This document shows, piece after piece, positions 19,706 through 29,854 of a stretch of DNA of 64,000 nt. This DNA comes from Dysgonomonas sp. 25 (lineage in GTDB: Bacteria; Bacteroidota; Bacteroidia; Bacteroidales; Dysgonomonadaceae): the NCBI RefSeq assembly GCF_010501075.1, contig NZ_QVMN01000004.1:247847-311846 (forward strand), given 5' to 3'. The notes under the pieces are model-generated. The model did no database searches. It was not told the origin of the DNA and saw nothing but the letters and a program-made list of their open reading frames with translations. Numbering within the stretch: position 1 is the first letter of the stretch; every line of letters begins with the position of its first letter. The position numbers and the translations under genes are program-made.

Positions 19706-19834
19706 ATATGTATTGGATAGAGATGATCCAAGAATTATTTTTAAATATTTCGGATGGACTGGAAAAGAGAAAAAATAAGATTTAACTAAAAGAGAGAGCA
19801 GAAATAGAATATTATCTCTCAAAAACCGATAATA

Positions 19835-21007
19835 ATGAATATTGGAATTGCAGGGCCTATTGAGGTTTATTCACTAAAAGAGCACTTAAATAATTTGTCA
19901 GACGATGATCTAACGTTAGGGTTAGGGGGAACTGCTATTAATACATTAATTGATGGCTTTATAAAAGCCGGACATAATGTTATAGTCTTTACATTAGATC
20001 GTAGAGTTAAGGAAAAATATATACTTCAAGGAGATAATCTTAAAATAATTTTCGGCTATTTTAGGACTTCTACCAAGTTGAAGATGTTAGATTTTGACAG
20101 AAATGAGTATAAACAGATAGCGCAATTCATAAAGGAGGAAGAGAATAATATTGATATTGTAAATGCACATTGGAGCTACGAATTTGCTATTGGTACTATA
20201 TTATCAGATGTTCCACATCTGATAACTTTTAGAGATCATGCCCAAACAATATTAAGAGTTGTTAAGCGTCCATATTTAATTACCCGTTTACTGATGAATA
20301 CATGGGTGAAAAGTAAAGCAAAGAATGTAATGTTTAATTCGCCTGTTTTAAAAGAAAGAATAGGTTTGGAAGGGTTTATAATCCCAAATCCTATAAAAGA
20401 TACATATATAACCACTTCACGCAAATTTCCAAAAGATAAAAACATTTTTTATATCTGCTTTATTGCTAATAGTAGTTATTATTTGAAGAATCCCATAAAT
20501 GCATTAAAAGCGTTTTCTATTTTTCAAAAAAAAAATGATATCCGCGCTGAATTACATTTCATTGGTAACGAATACTCTCCTGAAAGCAAGATAGCACAAA
20601 TAGCGAAGAATAATAATTGGGATAAAAATGTTATATTTAAAGGCGATATTAAATTCGAACAAATGATGGAAGCACTAGATTTCTATGATTTATTATTACA
20701 CACTTCACGAGAGGAGAGTTTTGGGAATACTTTAATAGAAGCTATGGCAAAAGGAATTCCTGTAATAGGTGGAGTTAAATCTGGAGCTGTTCCATGGGTA
20801 CTTGATAATGGAGAGGCAGGTTGTTTGGTTGATGTCGAAGATGTAAATAATATCGCAGAGGCATTGGCATGCATATTATCAAATCCTCTATATTATGAGC
20901 AATTAAGCTCTAGCGGTATAAATAATTTAAAAAACAGATTTTCTCAAAAATCCATTTGTTCTCTATATGTGGATATATACAATAAAATAATCAACACATA
21001 TAAGTAA
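19835..21007 (+). CDS. Glycosyltransferase family 4
   Basis: This 390-residue GT-B enzyme probably adds a sugar to the lipid-linked repeat unit on the cytoplasmic side. The C-terminal nucleotide-sugar site is visible as LHTSREESFGNTLIEAMAKGIPVIGG, the EX7E-type motif of GT4. The N-terminal half has a GLGGTAINTLIDGFIKAGHNV segment, the glycine-rich acceptor loop. Donor unknown. There are 129 bp between the Wzx stop and this start. Confidence 0.88.
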   Translation: MNIGIAGPIEVYSLKEHLNNLSDDDLTLGLGGTAINTLIDGFIKAGHNVIVFTLDRRVKEKYILQGDNLKIIFGYFRTSTKLKMLDFDRNEYKQIAQFIKEEENNIDIVNAHWSYEFAIGTILSDVPHLITFRDHAQTILRVVKRPYLITRLLMNTWVKSKAKNVMFNSPVLKERIGLEGFIIPNPIKDTYITTSRKFPKDKNIFYICFIANSSYYLKNPINALKAFSIFQKKNDIRAELHFIGNEYSPESKIAQIAKNNNWDKNVIFKGDIKFEQMMEALDFYDLLLHTSREESFGNTLIEAMAKGIPVIGGVKSGAVPWVLDNGEAGCLVDVEDVNNIAEALACILSNPLYYEQLSSSGINNLKNRFSQKSICSLYVDIYNKIINTYK

Positions 21008-21029
21008 CTAAATATAGATTAAATAGACT

Positions 21030-21911
21030 ATGAATGAGTTCGATGTTGTAATCTGTACTGCACTTAAAGACTGTAATGTTTTAAAAAAAAGTATTTTTTA
21101 TATAAGAAAAAATATATCCCCTCAAAACATATATATCATCACTGATGTTCGGAATTTTCGTAGATTTAATCTCATAAAAGATATTATTCTTATAGATGAA
21201 AACAAACTATTGCCAGATTTAACATTTAGCAAAGTAAAGGCTACTATTGATGATCACCTTATAAATAAAGGGTATGGTTGGTATTTTCAGCAATTTCTAA
21301 AAATGGGATTTGCATTAAGTGAATATGCAAAAAAGAAGTATTTAATTTGGGATGCAGATACAATTCCCTTAAATGAAATCACTTTTTTTAAAGATGATAG
21401 ACATATATTTACAGCGAAAAAAGAATATCATAGAGCTTATTTTGATACCTTAGAAAGATTAATTGGCTATAAAAAAGAATTTGTGAAATCATTTATTAGC
21501 GAACATATGATGGTTGATGTTGATATAATGAAAGAATTAATTGCTCAAATAGAAAATAATAAACAAATAAAAGGAGAGAAATGGTTTGATAAATGTATTT
21601 ATGCTATAGATAAAGAGGAGAAAAATGGTTTTAGTGAATTTGAAACTTATGGAACTTATTGTATTGTAAATTATCCGTCACTTATCGAAACTAGAACAAT
21701 CCAAACATACAGAGGTGGTAGTAAAATTTTTAGTATTTACTTTAATTCTGACAATTTGGATGAATTGGCAAAAGAATTTGATACAATTTCTTTCGAAGTT
21801 AATCAATTTCCTATTGGGGGGGTGAAAAGAATAAGACAGAAAATACATTATTTTAGATGTAAAATTATTATGAAACTTAGGTATTCGACAAAGTTTCTTT
21901 TTTTTAAATAA
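21030..21911 (+). CDS. Glycosyltransferase-like protein (DUF6492-like)
   Basis: This 293-residue protein resembles the DUF6492 group of putative GT-A glycosyltransferases. The N-terminus DVVICTALKDCNVLKKSI forms the first strand-helix, and YLIWDADTIPL (about 111-121) contains a DxD motif that would bind a metal and nucleotide sugar. There is no membrane segment. The gene is strongly AT-rich and lies in the same operon. The family name is recalled from motif order and not checked by search. Confidence 0.65.
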   Translation: MNEFDVVICTALKDCNVLKKSIFYIRKNISPQNIYIITDVRNFRRFNLIKDIILIDENKLLPDLTFSKVKATIDDHLINKGYGWYFQQFLKMGFALSEYAKKKYLIWDADTIPLNEITFFKDDRHIFTAKKEYHRAYFDTLERLIGYKKEFVKSFISEHMMVDVDIMKELIAQIENNKQIKGEKWFDKCIYAIDKEEKNGFSEFETYGTYCIVNYPSLIETRTIQTYRGGSKIFSIYFNSDNLDELAKEFDTISFEVNQFPIGGVKRIRQKIHYFRCKIIMKLRYSTKFLFFK

Positions 21912-22022
21912 TCTATTCGAAAGAAAAGGTGCTTATTATAAACTATAAATATAGTTAATTGATATTTGAAGCAATTTATTATTTATGAATTAAAAGTTTT
22001 CTTTATAAGATAGGATTATATA

Positions 22023-22139
22023 ATGAGCGTATTTATAGTAAACTTTATAAGGCAAGAAAAGAGTGATCGTATAGATTCAAAGTCATTGAAAATAATAAGT
22101 ACTTTTATATTTCTGTTCGTTTTTATGAATAATAACTGA
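22023..22139 (+). CDS. Possible 38-residue small membrane ORF
   Basis: An ATG at 22023 opens 38 codons that end 4 bp before the next gene. The product would have a polar first half (VNFIRQEKSDRIDSKS) and a hydrophobic second half (IISTFIFLFVFM). It could be a real small protein, a leader that couples to the glycosyltransferase, or chance in AT-rich DNA. The rest of the 232-bp gap shows nothing else. Confidence 0.25.
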   Translation: MSVFIVNFIRQEKSDRIDSKSLKIISTFIFLFVFMNNN

Positions 22140-22143
22140 AAGA

Positions 22144-22887
22144 ATGTATAATATATCAATTATTGTAGCTACATATAACGCTGAAAAATATATAGAACGT
22201 TGTCTCTTAAGTATAATTTCTAATAAAAGTGAAATCGTAGAACTAGTTATAATAGATGGAGGTTCCACGGATGAGACGACGAAGATTATAGGGAAATATA
22301 AGCCACATATAGATTATTTTATATCAGAGAAAGATAATGGAATCTATGATGCATGGAATAAAGCATTAAAAGTAGTTAAAGGGAAGTGGATTCAATTTAT
22401 TGGAGCTGATGATATCATGTTTTCTGATGCCTTGAATAAGATGTTAGCATTTGCCGATACAGCTGAAGTTGACGAAATAGATTTAATTTTGGGAAAAGAA
22501 GAGTTAGTAGATGCTTCTGGAAAATTATTGAAATATTATGGAGCTCCTTTCTCGTGGTCTATTTTTCGTAACTACATGAATATTGCTCATGGAGCTTCTT
22601 TCCATAATAGAAAATTATTTGATGAAGTTGGCTTTTTTGACACTTCTTACAAATCTAGTGCAGATTACGAATTGTTACTAAGAAAGAGAAATACTCTTAA
22701 TTGTATTTTCATGGATGAAATAATTATTAAAATGCAAATAGGAGGTACGAGTTTTTCTATAAAAGGACTTATTGAAACATTTAAGGTAAAGCAACAACAT
22801 AAGTCGAATAATTTGCTAATGAATTCTTATTATTTAATCAAGGGAATACTAGGATTGGCCTTTAAAAGACTAATATGGAAAATATGA
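22144..22887 (+). CDS. Glycosyltransferase family 2
   Basis: This 247-residue GT-A enzyme has the family 2 hallmarks: IIVATYNAEKYIERCL at the N-terminus, IDGGSTDET for nucleotide binding and IQFIGADDIM as the DxD-like motif (GADD). The ISEKDNGIYDAWNKAL segment is typical of the WcaA-like subgroup that acts in colanic-acid-like pathways. It lies 4 bp before the polymerase gene. Confidence 0.9.
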   Translation: MYNISIIVATYNAEKYIERCLLSIISNKSEIVELVIIDGGSTDETTKIIGKYKPHIDYFISEKDNGIYDAWNKALKVVKGKWIQFIGADDIMFSDALNKMLAFADTAEVDEIDLILGKEELVDASGKLLKYYGAPFSWSIFRNYMNIAHGASFHNRKLFDEVGFFDTSYKSSADYELLLRKRNTLNCIFMDEIIIKMQIGGTSFSIKGLIETFKVKQQHKSNNLLMNSYYLIKGILGLAFKRLIWKI

Positions 22888-22891
22888 TATA

Positions 22892-24136
22892 ATGATATTG
22901 AAAATCAAAATAATAGATTTGACCCAATGGCTTGTATTATTAGGTATAGTTCTAGGGGTTCTCACGGAGTTTTTAGCAGCGATAAGTATTCTAGTGCTCA
23001 TTTTGGGTGCGCGAAAAAAACTATACAATACTTCTAAAGTATTTATAGGATTATTTGTCGTAAGTATATTATCTGTTGTTCTTATATATTCAAATGGTTA
23101 TCATATAAATAAATTTATTCAACAAATAGTGTTGCTGTCGGTCATATTCATAGCATATGGACAATTTTTTGAGTTTAATAAAGAATCTTTAGATAAATTG
23201 TTTTATCGTTATTTAAAAATATCTTACATTGTCTCTTTACTAGGATTAATTCAATTCATTGTTTGTTTTATATTTGTCATTGACATTTTTCCTTATACTT
23301 TGGATGGAAGTAGTTATCCAGCTCCTATAGAAAGAATAATGCCAATTCATAGCATCCTTTCCGAAGGAGGTTATTTAGGAACTTTCTTAACTCCGGCAAT
23401 TGCTTTCATGCTCTTTAATATATCCTATTTTAAAGAAAATAAATTGAAATGTATTTTAATTTTGGTTATATATTTGTTGACTTTCGCTACCGTAAGTTAT
23501 GTTATGTTGCTATTGATTGTATTTTCAAAGCTTTTATCTAAATTTAAATATGCAAAGTACTTCTTAATATGTGCTACACTTTTGCTTATACCCATTCTAC
23601 TTTCTGTTATGGAAGGAAGTTTAGAGGGGAAAGAGTATGATAATCAGAGGTATGGAGAAACAATGATACGGAAGGTGACTCAGACACTTACCGTTTTTGA
23701 ATTAAGTACAATAGAAGATTATGAGTTACTGAATCCGAGTTCATATGCACTACTTACAAATTACTATATTGCAACAAATGCGACTTCTCGGCTTATTGGT
23801 ACGGGGTTAGGAACTCATTCGGAAAACTATTCCCGTATATATCCACAAAATAATTATTATTTATGGGGGCTTAATAGTGAAGATGGATATTCTTTGTTTA
23901 ATAGAATATTGTCGGAATTTGGTTTATTCGGGATTGTTTCTTTTATAATATTTGTAATATTTAATTATAGAAGAAATAATATTATTAATATGGCTATTTT
24001 ATTTGTTATAATGGCATATACAATAAGAGGGGGACATTATACATTGTATGGTACCTCATTTTTTTTGTTCTTTTATTATTATACATCGAGGAAAGGATAT
24101 TATAACATTGAGTATTCAAAACAAAATGACAATTAG
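22892..24136 (+). CDS. Wzy-like O-antigen polymerase
   Basis: This 414-residue protein has about ten or more hydrophobic segments and a large outer loop (about 245-330) with polar sequence such as ATSRLIGTGLGTHSENY. This layout, and its position between glycosyltransferases in a locus that also has Wzx, Wzz and Wza, marks it as the repeat-unit polymerase. Wzy proteins share little sequence, so the call rests on topology and context. Confidence 0.75.
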   Translation: MILKIKIIDLTQWLVLLGIVLGVLTEFLAAISILVLILGARKKLYNTSKVFIGLFVVSILSVVLIYSNGYHINKFIQQIVLLSVIFIAYGQFFEFNKESLDKLFYRYLKISYIVSLLGLIQFIVCFIFVIDIFPYTLDGSSYPAPIERIMPIHSILSEGGYLGTFLTPAIAFMLFNISYFKENKLKCILILVIYLLTFATVSYVMLLLIVFSKLLSKFKYAKYFLICATLLLIPILLSVMEGSLEGKEYDNQRYGETMIRKVTQTLTVFELSTIEDYELLNPSSYALLTNYYIATNATSRLIGTGLGTHSENYSRIYPQNNYYLWGLNSEDGYSLFNRILSEFGLFGIVSFIIFVIFNYRRNNIINMAILFVIMAYTIRGGHYTLYGTSFFLFFYYYTSRKGYYNIEYSKQNDN

Positions 24137-24141
24137 CAATT

Positions 24142-25389
24142 ATGCTGAAATCAATCATAATAATAAATGACTATGCATATATTAATGGCGGAGCTGGGTC
24201 TGTGGCGATAAGAAGTGCTATTGACCTGGCAAAAAACAGTCCATATGATACTTATTTTGTCTCGTCTGTAGGTCCGGTATCGGAAGAGCTAAAAGAAGCA
24301 GGATTTAAAGGTATTATTTGCCTTGACCAGTATGACATTCTGAATAATCCGTCTAGCCCGGCTGCATTTATGCAAGGGCTATGGAATAAAAAGGCTAAAA
24401 ATAGCATTTATTCCTTTTTAGAAAAGTTCGATAAAAAGACAACAATTATTCATGTTCACACATGGACAAAAGCTCTTTCAAGTTCCATTTTCTCGGCTAT
24501 AAACGAACTGGATTTTAGTGTAATAATAACCTTACATGATTATTTTATAAATTGCCCTAATGGAGGATATTACAATTATCCTAAAGCGCGGATCTGCGAA
24601 TTGAAACCCATGTCGGCGAAATGTATTCTTTCCAATTGCGATAGTAGAAAATATTATTTCAAATTATGGAGGGTGGTACGGCAATATATACAAAACAGTG
24701 AGCTAAAATGTACTGAAAATATATCCTATATAGGAGTATCCGATTTTTCTAAGAAACAAATCTTATTACGTTCTCCTGAATTAGGAAATATTTCGATCAT
24801 AGACAATCCGGTAGAGCTTTTGTGTAAAGATAAGGTTAACGTAAGTGATAATAAGGTATATACTTATTTAGGCCGACTATCGGAAGAAAAAGGAATAAGG
24901 TTGTTTTGTGACATAGCAGAAAAAATGGCTATAGATGCTATTGTTATCGGAGATGGGCCATTAAAAAAGGAATTGGAAGAAAAATATGGTACTAAAATCA
25001 AATTCACGGGATGGTTGGCCCCAAAAGAAATAGATAAGTATTTAAAACAAACAAGATGTTTAATATTTCCATCGTTATGGTATGAAACTTTAGGTTTGAC
25101 AGTCTTAGAAGCTCAAAGTTATGGCATTCCCTGTATAGTCTCAGCCCAATCGGCCGCTGCCGATTTAATAACTGATAATGAAAACGGATTATTATTCAAT
25201 GTCGAGAATCCAGATTCTTTGGAAAGAACCATACAGAAAACTGTTGATGATAATTATATTGATTTACTTTCCGAAAATTCTTTTCAAAGTTTTAATGCAT
25301 CTAAGTATAGCATTAGAAATCATGTTCGATCTTTATTGAATTTTTATTTAAAGACATTAGAAAATGAAAATAGCAATAGTTCACGATGA
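24142..25389 (+). CDS. Glycosyltransferase family 4
   Basis: This is a 415-residue GT-B enzyme. The N-terminal acceptor loop reads YINGGAGSVAIRSAIDLA and the C-terminal donor site reads FPSLWYETLGLTVLEAQSYGIPCI, with YLGRLSEEKGIRLF before it, all standard for GT4. A cysteine-rich stretch (ICELKPMSAKCILSNCDSRK) around 150-170 is seen in some capsule GT4 enzymes. The gene overlaps the next one by 26 bp, so translation of the two is probably coupled. Confidence 0.9.
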   Translation: MLKSIIIINDYAYINGGAGSVAIRSAIDLAKNSPYDTYFVSSVGPVSEELKEAGFKGIICLDQYDILNNPSSPAAFMQGLWNKKAKNSIYSFLEKFDKKTTIIHVHTWTKALSSSIFSAINELDFSVIITLHDYFINCPNGGYYNYPKARICELKPMSAKCILSNCDSRKYYFKLWRVVRQYIQNSELKCTENISYIGVSDFSKKQILLRSPELGNISIIDNPVELLCKDKVNVSDNKVYTYLGRLSEEKGIRLFCDIAEKMAIDAIVIGDGPLKKELEEKYGTKIKFTGWLAPKEIDKYLKQTRCLIFPSLWYETLGLTVLEAQSYGIPCIVSAQSAAADLITDNENGLLFNVENPDSLERTIQKTVDDNYIDLLSENSFQSFNASKYSIRNHVRSLLNFYLKTLENENSNSSR

Positions 25390-26500
25390 GCTAGTAAGAA
25401 GAGGAGGTGCGGAGCAGGCAACTTTACGCTTACATGAAGCATTTCCTACAGCACCAATATATACGAGTTGTTATAACCCTCAAAATACATATGACGAATT
25501 CAAGAAGTGTGACATCAGACCTAGCTGGTTTTCTAAATTTGTAAAGGATGAAAAGTGGCTTAAGCGCTTGTTTTATCCTTTTAGTATTTGGGCTATGCGA
25601 AGTATTAATTTGAGAGAATATGATGTTGTGTTAATATCTACAACTAATTGTGCTAAATATGTAAATACGAATCCGGAGAATCTTTTTATCGCATTTTGTC
25701 ATTATCCATTCAGATTAGCCTGGTTTCCGGAAAGTTATTCAGAAGTGGTAAATAGTAATGGCCTAAAGAATAGATTATATAAGTTTGTCATAAATAGGTT
25801 GAAAAAAATCGATTATAATGCAGCTCAAAATATTGACTGGTTTATAACAAACACACCTGAGATTTCAGAAAAAATAAAAGTATGCTATAATCCTCGAAAT
25901 GAAATCTCAGTTATTAAGTCATCAATACCGTGCTCTAATTTCTTTGTATCAGATACTCCTCGCCTTGATTATTATTTGGTGATATCTCGGATTGAGTATT
26001 ATAAAAAAGTAGATCTAGTGGTAGATGCATTTTTAAAAATGCCAGATAAGAAAGTTATAATAGTAGGGACAGGATCAAAGAAAAGAGAACTACAAGCCAA
26101 AGCTACATCAAATATTGAATTTAGAGAAGGACTCTCTAAAAATGAAATAGCTGATTTATATGCGAATTGTAAAGCTTTTATTTTCCCGCAGGAAGAGGAT
26201 TATGGATTAACTCCTCTTGAAGCGAATGCTTCGGGAAGGCCTGTTATCGCTTACGGAAAAGGAGGCGTAACTCAGACAATGATCCCTTACAATGGGAATA
26301 ATGCAAAAAAGTGTACTGCTTATTTTTTTTACCGTCAGACCAGTGATTGCTTGATTGATGGAATAAAAAAGATGGATATGATAGATTTTGATCACACATT
26401 TATTCGTGAGCATGCAGAAACATTTGATCAAGATGTATTTGTAAATAATATTCGAAAATTTGTTTTAGAAAAATACGATTTGAAAGAAAATAAAGAGTAA
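25364..26500 (+). CDS. Glycosyltransferase family 4, WbaZ-like
   Basis: This 378-residue GT-B enzyme has the WbaZ-type N-terminus MKIAIVHDELVRRGGAEQ and the donor motif FPQEEDYGLTPLEANASGRPVIAYGKGG. WbaZ itself is a mannosyltransferase of O-antigen synthesis, so mannose or a related sugar is a possible donor by analogy only. The first 26 bp lie inside the preceding gene. The UDP-sugar dehydrogenase gene follows after 17 bp. Confidence 0.88.
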   Translation: MKIAIVHDELVRRGGAEQATLRLHEAFPTAPIYTSCYNPQNTYDEFKKCDIRPSWFSKFVKDEKWLKRLFYPFSIWAMRSINLREYDVVLISTTNCAKYVNTNPENLFIAFCHYPFRLAWFPESYSEVVNSNGLKNRLYKFVINRLKKIDYNAAQNIDWFITNTPEISEKIKVCYNPRNEISVIKSSIPCSNFFVSDTPRLDYYLVISRIEYYKKVDLVVDAFLKMPDKKVIIVGTGSKKRELQAKATSNIEFREGLSKNEIADLYANCKAFIFPQEEDYGLTPLEANASGRPVIAYGKGGVTQTMIPYNGNNAKKCTAYFFYRQTSDCLIDGIKKMDMIDFDHTFIREHAETFDQDVFVNNIRKFVLEKYDLKENKE

Positions 26501-26517
26501 TAATTTAATATTCATAT

Positions 26518-27816
26518 ATGATGGAATTAAAAGACTGTAGACTAGCTGTTATAGGATTAGGCTATGTCGGATTGCCACTAGCATTAGAATTTGCGAAAAA
26601 ATATAGTGTTGTAGGGTTCGACATTAATAAGGAGCGTATTAATGAACTTGCTTCAGGAAAAGATCATACTCTAGAAGCAGATGAACATTTATTACATGAA
26701 GTAATTCAGTTAGGGCAAATGAATAACGCTAAAGGACTGCAATTCTCATCAGATAAAGATTCTCTGCGTAATTGTAATGTTTATATTGTAACTGTGCCGA
26801 CTCCTATTGATAGATTTAATAATCCGGATTTAATACCTCTTGTCAAAGCAAGTAAAATGCTGGGGGAAGTTATTACAAAAGGTAGTATTGTAATATATGA
26901 ATCCACAGTGTTTCCGGGATGTACCGAAGAAGTTTGTGTCCCGGCATTGGAGCAAGCTTCCGGTTTGATCTTTAATCGGGATTTTTATTGTGGTTATTCT
27001 CCCGAAAGAATTAATCCTGGAGACAAAGTAAATACCCTTACAAAGATTAAAAAAGTCACATCAGGTTCTACTGAAAATATATCTATATTGGTCGATAGCC
27101 TATATTCTTCAATTATTGAAGCCGGCACGCACAGAGCTCCTAATATAAAGGTTGCAGAAGCTTCTAAGGCAATAGAAAATGCTCAGCGGGATCTCAATAT
27201 TTCATTTGTAAATGAGTTAGCTATTATATTCGATAAAATAGGTATAGATACTAATGATGTACTGGATGCTGCCGGTACAAAATGGAATTTTTTGAAATAT
27301 AAACCAGGGCTTGTCGGTGGGCATTGCATAAGTGTAGATCCCTATTATCTTGTTCAGAAAGCAATAGAAGTAGGTTATTATCCAGAAGTTATATCATCGG
27401 GGCGAAGAGTTAATAATAGTATTGCTTCATTTATAGCGAATAAGACAGTGAAACTCATGATAGAAAAAGGTCATACGATAAAAGGGGCTACTGTTTTAAT
27501 TATGGGCATTACTTTCAAAGAAAATTGTCCTGATATTCGAAACACTAAAGTTGTAGATATATATAAGGAACTAGTTGAATTTGGAATTAATGTCGAGATT
27601 TATGATCCTTGGGTAGATATAAATGAAGTCAAAGAAGAATATAATATATATGCCGAAAATGAAATCGATCCTAATAAGAAGTATGAAGCATTAATTGTTA
27701 CTGTTGCTCATGATCAGTTTTATCATTTTGATTTTAAAAAACACAAAGCCGATAATACTGTTATATTTGATGTCAAAGCATTTATTGACAGAGAGATTGT
27801 TGATGCTCGTCTGTGA
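26518..27816 (+). CDS. UDP-sugar 6-dehydrogenase (TviB/WbpO type)
   Basis: This 432-residue NAD-dependent enzyme oxidises C6 of a UDP-N-acetylhexosamine to the uronic acid. It has the Rossmann motif VIGLGYVGLP (11-20), VTVPTPID, ESTVFPGCTEE, YSPERINPGD and VGGHCISVDPYY with the catalytic cysteine C270. The motif set and length match the UDP-GlcNAc/GalNAc dehydrogenases TviB and WbpO; WecC-type use of UDP-ManNAc is not excluded. A close paralog serves the second locus at 47157-48446. The glycan of this locus therefore probably contains an acidic amino sugar. Confidence 0.92.
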   Translation: MMELKDCRLAVIGLGYVGLPLALEFAKKYSVVGFDINKERINELASGKDHTLEADEHLLHEVIQLGQMNNAKGLQFSSDKDSLRNCNVYIVTVPTPIDRFNNPDLIPLVKASKMLGEVITKGSIVIYESTVFPGCTEEVCVPALEQASGLIFNRDFYCGYSPERINPGDKVNTLTKIKKVTSGSTENISILVDSLYSSIIEAGTHRAPNIKVAEASKAIENAQRDLNISFVNELAIIFDKIGIDTNDVLDAAGTKWNFLKYKPGLVGGHCISVDPYYLVQKAIEVGYYPEVISSGRRVNNSIASFIANKTVKLMIEKGHTIKGATVLIMGITFKENCPDIRNTKVVDIYKELVEFGINVEIYDPWVDINEVKEEYNIYAENEIDPNKKYEALIVTVAHDQFYHFDFKKHKADNTVIFDVKAFIDREIVDARL

Positions 27817-27836
27817 AATATATTTAATACAGAAAT

Positions 27837-29669
27837 ATGGAATATAGAAAAGATATTCAGGGATTAAGAGCCATTGCTGTATTGTCTGTTTGGATTTTTC
27901 ATCTGAATGAAAATATCTTACCCGGCGGCTTTATAGGGGTTGATATATTTTTTGTCATATCAGGTTTTTTAATAAGTTCAATAATTTTACATCAAAAGGA
28001 AAATAATAAATTCACCTTTCAAAACTTTTATATTAGCCGTATAAAAAGAATTATTCCGGCATATTATGTCTTTCTTATTGTAATAACTGTAGCCACAATA
28101 CTCGTTTACCTGCCTGCCGATCTGTTATTTAATTATCGATTAAAGTTTTTGCATTCATTTATATTCAATAGTAACAATTATTTTGCGACTCTCGATAATT
28201 ATTTTGGAGCCGCCAGTACTGAAAATCCACTTTTACATACTTGGACACTGGCAATAGAAATGCAATTTTATTTATTTCTGCCCTTGCTGGTGTTTTTGTT
28301 AAATAGGAAGAGATGTCTCTACATTGCAATTATTATATGTGTTTTATTATATAGTTACGCTCAATATCAAATTTTATCAGGGTACCAGAACTTAATGTAT
28401 TTTTCACTTCCGGCTCGTATTCCGGAATTTCTATTGGGTGTTATACTCAGTTTGATAAAATGGGAAAATAAACTCAGCGATTTGTTTCAATCGATCTTGG
28501 GAGGGATAGGTTTTTTGCTTATTGTTTTAAGTACAATATTTTTTAATTCAGATACACTATTCCCTGGTTTAACAACTTTAATCCCTTGTTTTGGGGCTAT
28601 CCTTATTCTTGCTAATAAAAAAGGGGGTGTTAATAAGATATTGTCTAATAAGGTAATGGTTTATATAGGTGAATTATCATATTCAATATATCTTTGGCAT
28701 TGGGGGATATTAGCTCTAATGAGATACTACTATGTCGAATATGAATTAACTTTCGCTCAATACTTATTTGCCATTTTATTAACATTCTTCCTTTCATATA
28801 TATCATATCAGTATATAGAAAATAAATTTAGGAAGTTGAATCTTAAACAGTTCCTGATTTACTTCTCAGTTGTACCTGTAACTATCATAATACTGGGATT
28901 ATCGATGAAAGCGATAAACCTTTTTATTCATAATAACAACTATCCAGCACACCTTGTTAGTTCTGAACCGATGGGGCTAAATAATCATGCTCAATTTATT
29001 AAAGATGATATTCTTGGAGACACAAGTTCAAAGGATACGTTGTTATTGCTAGGACATAGCCATGCACTCGTAATGAAACCTTTTTTAGATAGTATTGGCA
29101 AACTAAATCATTTTTGTTTTAGAAGCATTACGAATAATCGTTATGCGGACATACCTGGATATCAACTATCGTATTTCTCTAATAAAACAGACTATGATAA
29201 ATATATCGGGTTAACCGATATTGTACGAGATAAAATAAAAAATACACCTCTTGTTATTGTATGTACTACATTTGAAATGGGAGAACTGTCAGATCATCTT
29301 ACTGCTTTCGAAACTTTACATTCGATGATTAATAATAATCAACATATAATACTTTTGGCTGATTTCCCGACTTTGGATAGAAATCCGATAAGAGTTAATA
29401 GAGGAGTTTTAAGAAATAGCGAAAAAAATGCTAAATTCGAAATTAAATATGACAAACCTCCAAAAGAGTTGTTGGATTATATGAATAAGTATCCTAATTT
29501 TCATTTTCTTGATATTTCGGATTCTCCAGCCTTTAAAGATTCTCCATATTATCAAGATACTATTATGTATTATGATGCAGGACATTTAAACATATATGGA
29601 TCCCTTACCTATGCTAAATATTCAGGACATCAATTATCCGAATTGATTGATTCTATTTTACATCGTTGA
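27837..29669 (+). CDS. O-acyltransferase, OafA-like with C-terminal SGNH domain
   Basis: This 610-residue membrane enzyme probably O-acetylates the surface glycan. The N-terminal acyltransferase-3 domain begins YRKDIQGLRAIAVLSVWIFHL with the conserved arginine and histidine, continues GGFIGVDIFFVISGFLI, and has about ten membrane segments to residue 360. The C-terminal part (about 385-608) is an SGNH-hydrolase-like domain with LLLGHSHAL (serine replaced by His-Ser in a GHSH block) and DAGHLNIYG carrying the Asp-His pair. It closes the AT-rich block. Confidence 0.9.
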   Translation: MEYRKDIQGLRAIAVLSVWIFHLNENILPGGFIGVDIFFVISGFLISSIILHQKENNKFTFQNFYISRIKRIIPAYYVFLIVITVATILVYLPADLLFNYRLKFLHSFIFNSNNYFATLDNYFGAASTENPLLHTWTLAIEMQFYLFLPLLVFLLNRKRCLYIAIIICVLLYSYAQYQILSGYQNLMYFSLPARIPEFLLGVILSLIKWENKLSDLFQSILGGIGFLLIVLSTIFFNSDTLFPGLTTLIPCFGAILILANKKGGVNKILSNKVMVYIGELSYSIYLWHWGILALMRYYYVEYELTFAQYLFAILLTFFLSYISYQYIENKFRKLNLKQFLIYFSVVPVTIIILGLSMKAINLFIHNNNYPAHLVSSEPMGLNNHAQFIKDDILGDTSSKDTLLLLGHSHALVMKPFLDSIGKLNHFCFRSITNNRYADIPGYQLSYFSNKTDYDKYIGLTDIVRDKIKNTPLVIVCTTFEMGELSDHLTAFETLHSMINNNQHIILLADFPTLDRNPIRVNRGVLRNSEKNAKFEIKYDKPPKELLDYMNKYPNFHFLDISDSPAFKDSPYYQDTIMYYDAGHLNIYGSLTYAKYSGHQLSELIDSILHR

Positions 29670-29854
29670 AATGAAAATTTACGTAAGCTATTTGTAAGGG
29701 CAAAAGCAAAAAAGAACGAAAAAGCGGATTTTCGACCATTCATGCGTTTAAGCTTCCTTTTCACTTGGGCACTTAACACCCAGTTAACATGTAACTCGCA
29801 TTTTGTACGATTCAATTCATTACATCATTTGCTCTTTTTCCCTTTTAAGCTATT

